Positions 32,908 to 42,714 of a stretch of 64,000 bases of DNA are shown one piece after another (position 1 is the stretch's first letter; each line of letters starts with the position of its first letter). The notes under the pieces were generated by a model. The model ran no database searches and was not told the origin of the DNA. It saw nothing but the letters and a program-made list of their open reading frames with translations. The DNA is taken from the NCBI GenBank assembly GCA_019155205.2, contig JAHNZQ020000308.1:180402-244401 (forward strand), written 5' to 3'. The position numbers were made by a program, and so were the translations under genes. This DNA comes from Gracilaria vermiculophylla (lineage: Eukaryota; Rhodophyta; Florideophyceae; Gracilariales; Gracilariaceae).

Positions 32908-32980
32908 ACATATCTGGCCTAGTTGGTAGGCTGCGTGATGTGCAGCCAAGAGGCCCCGAGTTCGAATCCATTCGCTGTAA
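32908..32980 (+). ncRNA. tRNA-like sequence with A and B boxes (pseudo-tRNA or SINE head)
   Basis: TGGCCTAGTTGG at 32915-32926 fits the A-box consensus exactly, and GTTCGAATCC at 32960-32969 fits the B-box. They are about 33 bases apart, as in tRNA genes. Between them GGCTGC and GCAGCC form a perfect 6-bp stem around a 7-base loop, like an anticodon arm. The acceptor and T stems do not pair, so it is not a functional tRNA. It could still be an RNA polymerase III promoter of a tRNA-derived SINE. Confidence 0.55.
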
Positions 32981-33167
32981 GGTTCGGAGTGGTTAAAGTA
33001 AGGTTTCATTAGTTCAATTGCATGGCGCCAAGTGATTGCGAAGATAGTAAGCCCTGTACGGCAACTTCTCCCTTGGCTGTGCCAAGTAATATGAACGTAG
33101 TGGAAACTGGAATGCAACCACAAACGGTAGCTAAAAGGGTAGCACGACCGATTCTAGGAACCTTTCC

Positions 33168-33869
33168 TCAAACCAACGTACGATTTTGGTATTTTATTCC
33201 AAAGTTTTGTTCTTCACGACGTTGTTCTCTTCTTAACGCAGCTTGGTGCTTGCGTCCACCTTTGCGATCCTGGTAGTGCTTCCATTTATTGAAGGAAACA
33301 ATGCCATTAACGTAGCAACCCGGTGTAGTCCTTCTCTTTAGAACCTTATTACGATGTTGGGTACCTGACAGGTGCTCCGTAAGTTGCACGTGGCTATTGA
33401 ATCGAAGATCACAGACGTCACAGGGGGAGGGAGTTGTAAGGGTGCGTCGGAGGGTACGCTAACGCTGGCGTTTGATGCGATCGTTGGCCACGCCTAATGT
33501 GTGGATGCTGGCCGCGTCGCTGATTGGGAGTATAGAACGTTTGTCCACCTTAGGAACCTCAGTAGCCATGGGAGTGGATTTGGTAGCTGTTGTTAGAGAC
33601 TTATTAACTGGGATAATGTCAGCTGTAAGCGAAGGTTGAGGGGGTGGTGACGGAGGTGGAGACAGTGTGTACGGTCCTGGTGTGCGCGGTTCCTCAGGTA
33701 TCGGGTCCTTGACAACGAGGGTTCCTGGGGTGTTGACTCGTGATGGGGTCGGTGGCGGCGGCGATGACGGCAGTTTCGTGAACAAATCCGTGTTCGTGTA
33801 GTACGACGGCAAAGACGGCGGTTCCTGGGCTAGAGGTATTGGGCTGACTGGAAAAACGCACAGAGGCAC
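33168..33869 (-). pseudogene. Proline-rich protein with C2H2 (U1/matrin-type) zinc finger, one stop
   Basis: Two open stretches, 33459-33869 and 33168-33389, are in the same minus-strand frame and are separated mainly by one TAG after IKRQR, giving a product of roughly 230 residues. The N-terminal half is proline-rich (SSPPPPTPSRV, SPPPSPPPQPS). A zinc finger then reads CDVCDLRFNSHVQLTEHLSGTQH, that is CX2CX12HX5H, the spacing of U1/matrin/JAZ-type fingers in RNA-binding proteins. A second, degenerate finger may follow (GCYVNGIVSFNKWKHY...GGRKHQ). It ends in a basic/acidic tail. It lies between the 5' LTR and gag in sense orientation, which is unusual for a Gypsy element. Capture of a host gene is the simplest inference. 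Confidence 0.6.
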
Positions 33870-34005
33870 TCAGAAATCAACAATAAGTATTGAGCTGGAT
33901 TTCTGTGGCTCATCCAAACCTAGGGAATTTTCTAGAGCAAAATACATTAGGGTAGGATGGACACCAGTTTCAAGTGAGTGTAATACTTGCTTGGAATGCT
34001 ACCAA

Positions 34006-34394
34006 TGTTAAAACACTGGATCAAGGTTGAGAATGTGAATGACCGTGACCACCGAGATGAACGTCGGCGTCTCGATTAGGATCTATATAGACTATCGGAC
34101 CTTCAAAAACACGGTCAAGGGGAGTTTTTTCTACGTTGGCCTTCTAGTGCGTCATTTATGAAAGCTCACAAAGAAAGTTGTCCAGGGACGAGAGCAGGTG
34201 TCCTTTCAGAGGAAACGTCTAGAAGATTCGATCGTGTGTACGTCTAAGAATGACACTGGGGGGTTCCCTCTAAGGTATCAAAGTGGACCGCGAAATCCCG
34301 ATAAATTCAATGAACGTATTCAAAGAACATAATAAAGTACGCATAATGCAATAAATCATAAAAACATAAGCTAAGAAATGTAGAGATCCTAACA
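34006..34394 (-). repeat. Nested unit 5' LTR (389 bp)
   Basis: Partner of 27343-27731, with the same TGTTA...TAACA termini. The TGG-starting candidate primer-binding site at 33989-34005 directly adjoins it on the minus strand. Confidence 0.92.
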
Positions 34395-34399
34395 CTGAC

Positions 34400-35868
34400 C
34401 TTCGGCGAATTGAGTCTGATACAATCTGATTCTTCGTCGCACTCATGCGTAGCTTGGTTCTGACCTGCGGCTGAATTGTCTTCTTCGGACTAGTTGTGAT
34501 TGTTCGAATCCTGTACAACCTCTTTTGCGTTTCTGTCCAAGTTGTCAATAGCATCATACACAGCGATTGGTACCTCTTAGTCACATATGGAGGGCCTAAC
34601 GTCTTCGATCGCTGCGTTGTCTTGCCTTCACTTCGATCCAGGCACGGTACCAGTACGGTTGGCGACATCATATGCTAGGACTGGCCTGTTTTCGAACCAT
34701 TTGCCCAGTTTGTCGAGCCGATTCTTCACAAACATTTGGATCATATCGACAATCGCTACCGAAGCTTCATCAAATGTCTTCGATCGGAGAATGAGTGTCA
34801 GCTTGTACTTTACCAGCGACTTTTGGTACGCATCGATGAGATCCTGCGACAACCGTTTGGGGACAGAGCCAGCCCGAACAGATCTCGCGTAGCCCTTTGT
34901 CAGCTCTTGGGTGGACAGTATCTTGCTCCCATACAGATCTTTAGATATTCTGATGGCTTGTTAAACGAGCAGCTAGTCTGCCCATTCATGCATGTCTTTT
35001 CTCGATGCTTTCTGCAATCGCAAGAAAAAGCCGCGGATGATCCTGTGTTTAGACTCCAGCACATTCTCGCTGTGTCGGCGCGGGGGGAGCGGTCTAGTAT
35101 CAATGTCTTGAGTTTGCACGTACTCCATGAAGACGCTGGTATTGAAATCTCTGTCTTAGACAACCGCCTGTGGCGTCCAAGACGAAGTTATCTAGTATGC
35201 ATCGAAAACTAAGATTGCGCGCCCCATCGACGTACGTTCGACGATAGGACACACAGAGTAACGGAATGGAGCGTCTATAGAATGCCTAACCCAGTACGGA
35301 TCGAGAAAAATGTGGATCCACGCACATTAGATCGTTGAAGGACCTAGTCATTGCACTGAGGGACACCTTTCGGCTTGAATTCGACATAGAGGTAGTTAGA
35401 CACGCCGTACATCTCTCTAGGACGGATAGCAAGTAGTTCTCGACTTCTTCATACCACAGTATGTTTCTTTCTAACAACATCCTTATGTCTGAGTATGTAC
35501 ACTGTCCGCAGACGTGCTTGTAAACTTTGTCCACAATCTTCCTAGCATCCTTCCATGGTTTATTCACGACATTGCTTTCCATATGTGCAGGGGAACAAAT
35601 CATGGATCTCTTCTTTATCCCCCGTTAAATCCCTCGTACGAAACGTTAACACCTGGTAGGGTATGTATGTGTGCATATCCCAGTCCAAAAGCTTGATACG
35701 GCCTTGTGTATTCCCGTTAGCATCCGGTGGTAGAATTACCTTGTTTTGGTTAGCGTGTAGTATGTCACAATGGCTGGTGACGTTGCGGCCGACTGTCCAC
35801 TGAGACAAACCATCAATTATCAGGTGTCTGATCTGCACGGTCGTGCCCTGATCCGGTTGGGCTTCCAT
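34400..35868 (-). pseudogene. pol: Copia-B protease C-terminus and integrase
   Basis: At 35560-35868 the minus strand encodes VQIRHLIIDGLSQWTVGRNV, aligning with the Copia-A sequence around its premature stop. Then KIVDKVYKHVCGQCTYSDI...RCTAC is the integrase zinc finger, and MCVDPHF carries the first aspartate. After a frameshift, RPLPPRRHSENVLESKHRII carries the catalytic glutamate, aligning with RPVPPGRHSKNPIESKHNII of Copia-A. The C-terminal part runs to DSIRRRS at 34395, where the nested unit cuts it. Confidence 0.83.
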
Positions 35869-36021
35869 TAAAACGGAATCAAATATCTTCTTTGTCGTAC
35901 ATATGTGTTCTTCGATTCTGTGTTGCCCCTACAAGCGATCTGAAACAGAACCTGGGATTGGGTCGAGATCTCCATTCTAGTCAAGACACACAAGTTCTGC
36001 AATCAACTTCAATTTCTTGGA

Positions 36022-37017
36022 TCAAACTGCACAGTATGTTGCTCCGTCGTTTAGGAGCGGTCGATTCCGATTGATTATTAAGATGGTATCCGGGGGCTTC
36101 GAGGCAATTGTGACCATGTTGAACCTGAGCAAGTTCTCCGCGGAGTTTCCTTTCCCAGGAGGGGCGTCGAAGGCTTGAGCTCTGGGCTTCAAGGATCCGT
36201 CTTCCTTGTAGTTCGTCTTCCAATGAACCCACTTGCGACATTTGTGGCACATGATCTTTGCCTTGGGTCTGGATGTCTGCTCCGGCGTTCTTTGTGACCC
36301 GCTACCATATAAGGTTGGTTTTCGCGACGTGTATGTATTATGTGACGTGTGGTGAGCAGCGTTCTTCGACAGGGCACGGGATGATTGCTCCACATTTCCG
36401 TGTTCCACCTTGTTATATTACCTCAGAGGGGAAGCGATTGCCTCATATGAGACGGCCTTGGGATAATCATTCGGGCTCGCGTTCTAAGAAAGACTGGAAT
36501 CTCCTGGAGTCGCGTTAGCCAGGACCGAAACCCTTTCGTTGTGGTTTATGTCTGCGTTTACGAGTAGCGCAAAAAAGACCATGGATTTCGAGAGTTCGGC
36601 TTCTGATCCATGCACATCAAGGCGTGACACTTGCGTTTGGAATCGCGGTTCAAAATTCTTGAAGCTCTCATTATGGGTCATACTCGTGTTCATCAGGGTC
36701 AAGAAATCTTGGAACACTTCCATGATGACGGCAAGCGGATCCCTTTTGTACAGAGCCTGCACAATAGCTTCTGCACACTGGTCGAAGCGAATCGTACTGT
36801 CTGGGATAGCCCTGCATAGTCCTTGAGCGCGTCCGTACAGCTGAGACCGCAGCATGATTCCACGAGCTGCTTTTGCGACCTTGTTTTTGTTTTGGAATCT
36901 GTGGAGGTATTCCTGAAACGCCTGCCATAGGAAAACGGCTTCTGTATACTGCTTTGATCGCCGCGTCCATCTGTCTACGGAACCGTTTGGATGTCCTACA
37001 AAAAGCGCGACCTTCAC
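36022..37017 (-). pseudogene. gag: Copia-B gag and start of protease
   Basis: The capsid part (36484-37017) aligns with Copia-A: VFLWQAFQEYL with VCLWQMFYNAL, MLRSQLYGRAQGLC with CLESQLYGRAKDLC, and NERVSVLANATPG with SQRVSVLAAASPS. After a frameshift, MCHKCRKWVHWKTNYKEDGSL is the zinc knuckle (CX2CX4H, last ligand Y), and PLLNDGATYCAV near 36025 holds the protease active-site region. Confidence 0.87.
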
Positions 37018-37036
37018 GGCAAGCTGCTAGATCTTT

Positions 37037-37044
37037 CTGGGCCC
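37037..37044 (-). promoter_or_regulatory. Candidate primer-binding site, Copia-B
   Basis: GGGCCCAG on the minus strand lies five bases inside the 5' LTR, the same motif and spacing as in Copia-A. Confidence 0.55.
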
Positions 37045-37049
37045 ATAAA

Positions 37050-37359
37050 TGAGTAAAAACGGGTTGCAATTTCCCTCAGTGTAGCACCTAAGCCCCGTTC
37101 GCGGTACTTGTTTGTGGATCGGACAAGTTGGGCGGTGATTGTCTCAGGTTATGACTACGGTAGTCCGTGAGCTCGAGGCTTGAGTACTTATATTACGTGT
37201 TACGTTGCACGACTGTGCCTCCTGCCGGGTACTAACATAATGCAACTGGCGTGTTTTCAGTCTAATTATCGTTGCACGGTGCTTCCAGTGCGTTTGTTCG
37301 TGAGCGAGCTAGCGCATTATCAACCTGCGTGCGTAATCTGAAGCCAATTGCATTCCATA
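37050..37359 (-). repeat. Copia-B 5' LTR (310 bp)
   Basis: Partner of 25125-25434. Followed on the + strand by ATATC, the presumed target duplication. Confidence 0.9.
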
Positions 37360-37559
37360 ATATCATAGAATATACATTGGCTGTGCGAGAATATCCGCAG
37401 AAAACTTTTTGCAGGGCAGTGTTCCAATCAAACATAGTTTTTCCCCAAACAATCTTGAAAAAAGAAGTAACGTATTTCAATCTGTTTTATCTTTCCGTAT
37501 CTGTGCTTCTTTCTAAACAGTTACACATTACATTCATTGTCCACATAAATGTTCAATGA

Positions 37560-40500
37560 CCTTCTAGAGTTTGGTTTCAGTTCTTTCAGTAATATTCAAA
37601 GCTGCCGTTTTTCATTTACAGCTTCCTTCAGAACGATTAGATCTGCCTCTGTCGTTGACAGGAAAACAAATTTTTGTTTCGGACTGCTTTAAGTTTATGA
37701 AGTCTTCCCGTAAAATGCTGCATGTACAGAAATTTTTTTCTGTTGTTTGTAATACGCCAATTTGAGTCACTTTATATCTTAAAGTTTCTGTGCAACGTTT
37801 AAATGTAGAAAACACCAAATGTATACGTGATATATGCATAGCGTAGAGCCATTTTCCATACAGTCCAGTGAATATCAGAGTATTGGTCTATGAATTGACT
37901 TAAAAGTCCGATGGCAAAACACAAATCAGGTCTAGCGCCAAGCATCAGATACATAATTACTCCGAAGCATTTTTGATAAGGAGTATTCTTTCCTGTGCGA
38001 ATCTTTTACATGAAAAATTTACAACTCTATTTGCTTCCATCAGAGTGTTGAGAACCTTTCAAGTATTCATTTTAAAGCTTTTTCAAATGTGGGATGTATA
38101 GGTTCGTTAACACAGCTTCATAAATTCATTTTTTTGACAATTACAACTACCTTTGCCAAGTAGATATCTACATTTTCCAATATCTTTCATTTTATAGAAA
38201 GGAAAAGTTTTTAATTCACGATAGAGACTGCTGTGTTTGATTCAACGGCGATGAGAATGTCATGAACATAAGCAGTAATGAAAATATCGTTCCCGCCAGA
38301 ACTCCAAATAATATTCCACTAGCTACGAGAGATTTTGGAAAATTTCTGCTTCGCACTACATCGGTACTTGATCTGTATCATACTCTCGGTTTTTTTAAAG
38401 CCGTAGATTGAATTTTGAAGTTTGCAAAAATGCTAGAGATTATTTGTATCAAAACATCCTTCCCATTGTTCTATATATATTTATTTACCAAGCTCTTTAT
38501 TTAAATATGCCGTTCCAGCATCCAGTTGACTAAAAAACATTTTTTCCTCCAAAACTGGGGCAATTAGTGTTCTTAATGAAGCTATTCTTATCACAACGGC
38601 ATATTTTCCAAAATAGTCGAATCCATGAGTTTGCTCATGTGTTATATACACCACTTTGGCTTTAAGTGTTTATTATTTTTTGTTTTCGGGTTTCACTTTT
38701 GTACACCTACTAAGGATGTAATAATTGCATGTTCAGAGTTCGAGGAATAAAAATGAAGTTTTCATTTTCAAAATGAGATTTCATTTCTTTTTCCACACCT
38801 TCTATCCATAATTCAGAGTTGTTTTCTAAATCTGCATCCTTAAATGTTTTCGGTTCCGTTTGATCTGTAATAATCATAGCTAGCCCCGAATTTGTGTTTG
38901 CTTGAGCTGCTGCATATTATTGTGTAAGCCAGGTGGGCGGTTTCTTGTTCGGGGTCTTCTTTTTCATTGCGGCTGTTCTGGATGCATGTTTATTCGGACT
39001 ATGTTTCATTTTGAGCCATTTTGATACTACATGCAATGTTCAAATTGTCTGATTCCGGCAACTGTTTTTCTTCAGTGTCATTTGTTTTCAATAGGATTTG
39101 TTTTACGAGTCTTTTTTCCATAGGTTCATCTTTAATAAATTATGCCTTTTTACTAGCGATCAAGTTCTTTCCTGCAACATCAACAAAATGGTAGTTTTTA
39201 TTTTCATATCCAAGGAACGTTCGGACTCTTGGTTCTGCATTGCATTCAGTTCTGGGACTACTTGGGATAAAGAAGTAAGCTTTGCATCCAAACACACGTA
39301 AATTAGAAACATTAAATTTTTTTTCATACCATTCCCCATATGAACAACATTTTTCAAGACTTCTTGTCAATGGAGTATTTCTCATTGAAGTTGCTGTTTG
39401 AATCGCTTCTACCCAAATTGATTTTGAATTATTTTGGAAATAAACCATATATCTTACTTTTTCGCAAAGAGCTTCGTTTCGTGTTTTTGCAATTTCATTC
39501 TGTTGAGAATTTTAGGACCATTTTGGTTCGAGAATTATGTCATTCTCTCTTGGAACGTTTTGAAATGATTTAGACATATATTCTCTTCCTCGGTCACTTT
39601 GAATTCTTTTCAAAGCTTTTCCTTCCTGGTTTTCTTTCATCTTGAAAATTTTATTTGTCCTCTACAAAACATGGGGTTTAATTTTTAGAAATTATATACA
39701 CAATGTTATAATGAAGTTGTCAAGAAAACAATTAAACTAAAACGTTTTTTATTTTGACTGAGTACTCATTAAGCCATATATTTCTGTATGTATAAGTTTC
39801 ACGTTTTTGTAAAAACCAAATGATTTTGAGAGATAGAATGATTATGAAGTCAGTTTTTAAGTAATTCATCTTATGCATGAACTTATGTCTTCCTTTCCTA
39901 ATTTGTATTATAGAACATGTTCCATTTCGGTAAAAATAATTGGTTCCAAGATGCGTTTTCGAGACATCCCGGTTTTTGTCATATTTTTGTATCAATAAAA
40001 GTGGATTAATATGCTGAACTAAATTCTGGGGTAGACTTTGAGCTTCTTAAGCTATAAGTTCCATTTTTTTTATTTTTCAGTAGCTTTTCTGTTGAGTACT
40101 TCAATGATACGGAACTTAAACCATTTTTTAAATAGATTTTGAGTCCTCGTTTATCAATTTGCCCAGTAGGTAATATATATGTCCCACGTTTTGATTCGAA
40201 TAGTATATCTTGGTCCTCATAGATAATAGTTTTCCATTTAGACATTTATTCAGAATACGTTTTCTTTCTTTGTATGCTACACTGTTGTTTCGTCTTCAAG
40301 CCCTATTGTGATAATTTCAATATCTGAATATTACTTTCTATGAACCCTTTTTAGTCATTTGTCATATCGAATGATGCTCTCAAATCTAAATATGACGTTC
40401 GAAGTACTTTTAGAAGATCGTTGTTTGCCATGAAAACAGTGCACAGTGTTTATCTTTGTGTTACTGAATTGACGATTTATTATTATGACAAGTTTTCGGT

Positions 40501-40560
40501 TTTCGGCAATTGGTAGTTTTGTGACCTTTTTCGTACGGTATTGACATTTTAAATTTAATT
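37560..40560 (-). pseudogene. pol: Copia-D: canonical Ty1/copia integrase, reverse transcriptase and RNase H remnant
   Basis: This is a second Copia lineage on the minus strand. From the right: knuckle-like LKCQYRTKKVTKLP near 40540, a GAG-pre-integrase-like stretch (DILFESKRGTYILP near 40190), and the integrase core with IHTEIYGLMSTQSK, QSDRGREYMSKSFQ and NSQQNEIAKTRNE. The conserved tail SNLRVFGCKAYFFIP...RVRTFLGYE is at 39160-39330. Reverse transcriptase pieces follow (FSQLDAGTAYLNKELGK near 38550; YVHDILI near 38265, where YVDD is usual), then IMYLMLGARPDLCFAI near 37950 and an RNase H remnant. Frameshifts and stops are frequent. A 3' LTR was not found. Confidence 0.82.
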
Positions 40561-40847
40561 TCATTCTATTTTTGTAGAAAGAGAGCTCTTGTTAAAGCGT
40601 GACTATTGTTTTACTTGAGTCATTTCTATTTTTCCTAGGCTCTCAAAGAAGTATTTCAGTGTGTATTTCTTCAACACTTGAATGTTCTGTGATGTTTTCC
40701 GATGTCACAACCAAGCTTGCACAGCGTTTTGGCCAAATTTCTCGCAAGTCTCATGACATATTTTTCTTTAAACCATTGTATTCCACGCTGTTGTACTTCT
40801 ATTTTCAAATTTCTGAGATCTTCTAAATGTTCTTTTGGTGATAGTTC

Positions 40848-41641
40848 TGTAGTACATTACCCCTAAGGGAAAATTACCACGAAGGATGTTCAAACCTCTC
40901 TTTCGCAAGGTAGCTCAGGGGCAGAGCCTTCTTCGGGCAAGGCACACGAGCCAGGTGTAACTCCGTGGTCAAGCCGTCGCAACGGGTGCAGGAGGAAAGC
41001 GAGAGGAGAAACCGGGGATCCTGCAAGTCCAGGGATTGAGGCAATTTCCGTAAGTGGGGTAAGATTTTCCGGTAGTACGTCGGGATATCTCGGCGCGGCT
41101 GGGTAACATATTAAGCCGCGCGGCTACCAGCCAAGCCGTGGGGAGCGGATGCGGGACGTAAAGTAGTCCGAAAGGTGTAAACCGGAGATCCGGTAGGGAT
41201 GACCTTGTATAAGGGTGAACCTGAAAGAAGGGAAGAATACTTCAAACAATGGTTCTCGGCGTCACGGGCGATTTACTTCCGTAGTTCACGGCGTATTTTT
41301 CCGAGGTGGAGAGATATACCCAAGTGGGTGGCAAGTTTTAACCGGAGATCCCGCTTGGTGTGGTTTACTGGGCGCGACGGCCGAAGTGCCGTCGCGCTAA
41401 GTACTGTAGCTCTACGGCCGAAATGGCGGAAATAACTTAATAAATAAAATTGCGAAAAATACAAAATGGACTGTGCAAAGCCGGCGCCAACCGGAGCTCA
41501 TACTGTAGCTATCAGACGGCGCGCGTCTGCCGCGCGCGTGCCACGGCGCGCGAAACGCGCCGGGTCGGCTACTCTGCAACCCACTGCGCAAACGGATGCG
41601 AATCGCACTCGCGACACTAACCGTTCTTATTAAGTACCACC
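40848..41641 (+). repeat. LTR-like insertion related at its ends to the Gypsy-J LTR
   Basis: It begins TGTAGTACATTACCCCTAAGGGAAA, close to the Gypsy-J LTR start TGTAGTACAGCGGCTCCTAAGGGAAA, and ends near GTACCACC, like GTACCACA in Gypsy-J. The middle (about 790 bp) is different and GC-richer than its surroundings. It separates the Copia-D gag start from the rest of gag. GGTAGCTCAGGGGCAGAGC at 40910-40928 fits a polymerase III A box, but no matching B box is clear. No target duplication could be confirmed. Confidence 0.5.
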
Positions 41642-41824
41642 TAACCGGAATTCGGTGAACCGACAAAGTGCGTAAAAAAATCTCCCTGGAGGGCTTTGCA
41701 CTTGAGCTCCTTCAGAAAGCTTCTTTGATTGATGTAGCTCTTTAGTATCTATTTCCTTTTCCATACCCGTATTTTCTTAAACTTCGAATAATATTTCCCG
41801 GGCTTTTGTTCTAGTTTTACGATA

Positions 41825-42046
41825 TTATACATATACTGTTAGAATATCGGCAACTGGTAAATGATTTTCAATATATGCATGTTCAGTTAAAAGTTTATAA
41901 TTTTCTTCTCCATTTGATGTTTCCCAGTAGCAGTTTTTCTTTTGATGGTTTATTTTTTGAATTTTCCACGTGAAACAGTTTTCTCTAATGAGTTTTTCGA
42001 TAACGAACGTTTTTCTATACTTTCTATGCATGGTTGAACGGAGCAT
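41825..42046 (-). pseudogene. gag: Copia-D gag N-terminus
   Basis: The minus strand encodes EKLIRENCFTWKIQKINHQK, matching the start of Copia capsid proteins (a G-x-N-x-x-x-W-K-x-Q-M-like pattern). It is in the right order and strand to belong to the Copia-D remnant to its left, separated from it by the insertion at 40848-41641. Confidence 0.55.
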
Positions 42047-42441
42047 TTTCTAGGTTGCTTCGCCATATAAAGTTTTCTGTGTTCTGTACAGTCATTGACA
42101 CAATCAGTTTTCTTTGATTTTTAATCGAAACGAAGTGCAACCTTTTTTCACTTCCTAATGCAGAAATTTTTAAACTTTCTCGCTTTGTACTCCATTTTCT
42201 TTTGTATAGAACGACAATGAATGAGTTTCTGGTGTGCAGGACAGGAGTTTTCGAAAAATTGGGACTCATTTGAATTCTAGCAAACTTTGGTTCCAGAGCG
42301 ATATTCTCTTCCCTGCAACAATACAGTGCAAATCTTCAACGACGTTTTTCAGCGCTTTACCATATAGTTTGTCTTAAAAACAATCGTACTAGCGTCGACG
42401 CAAAGACCGTGATTGTACTGCCTTCATAACTTAATTAAGGT

Positions 42442-42714
42442 TGTTCAGTGCAATGTTTTGATAGACTTAAATGGAAGAAATCTTATTTTTTATCTCGAAC
42501 ATTCGGCTTGACTTCTATCTTCCGGCAAACGTAGTGCTACAACACTTCTTTTATAGTGTCCTATATCATTTCTTGTATGAATTATAGTTCTTTATCTTTT
42601 CTATTGTAAACCATTCAAAATGCAGATCATCTCCATCTATATAACCATCTAGAAGATTTCAGATCATTCTCGTTGTATATTTTGTTCAAAATATTTCTAC
42701 TTTCTTCTTGAACA
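42442..42714 (-). repeat. LTR-like repeat, possible 5' LTR of Copia-D
   Basis: This 273-base block has TGTTCA...TGAACA ends and is similar along its length to 60002-60272. Its position upstream of the Copia-D gag start on the minus strand fits a 5' LTR, but no 3' partner next to Copia-D was found and no primer-binding site is clear. Confidence 0.5.

Larger units (their letters stand above)
27338..34399 (-). mobile_element. Nested LTR unit with a chromodomain Gypsy retrotransposon
   Basis: LTRs of 389 bp at 27343-27731 and 34006-34394 align without gaps, with about 53 differences by eye (14%). The unit interrupts Copia-B between its integrase tail (DSIRRRS) and its Tudor-like domain. Flanking CCGAT and CTGAC could be a worn target duplication (3 of 5 bases). 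A purine-rich AAAAGAGAAG lies next to the left LTR on the minus strand, as a polypurine tract should. Inside are Gypsy gag, protease, reverse transcriptase, RNase H, integrase and a chromodomain on the minus strand, plus an extra zinc-finger frame before gag and an extra frame after pol. It may be one element or a chromovirus inserted in a gene-carrying LTR element. Confidence 0.9.
25120..37364 (-). mobile_element. Copia-B: Ty1/copia LTR retrotransposon split by a nested LTR unit
   Basis: Two 310-bp LTRs at 25125-25434 and 37050-37359 align end to end without gaps, with about 68 differences by eye (22%). They are flanked by TTATC and ATATC, a target duplication with one mismatch. The element reads on the minus strand: gag at the right, then protease, integrase, Tudor-like domain, reverse transcriptase and RNase H at the left. 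Subtracting the nested unit 27343-34394 leaves about 5.18 kb, close to Copia-A at 5.03 kb. The proteins align with Copia-A in every domain, so both belong to one clade. Confidence 0.92.

Noticed and set aside
40905..40985. Possible tRNA gene (GTAGCTCAGGGGCAGAGC)
   Set aside because: The A-box matches well but there is no convincing B-box and no acceptor or T-stem pairing.
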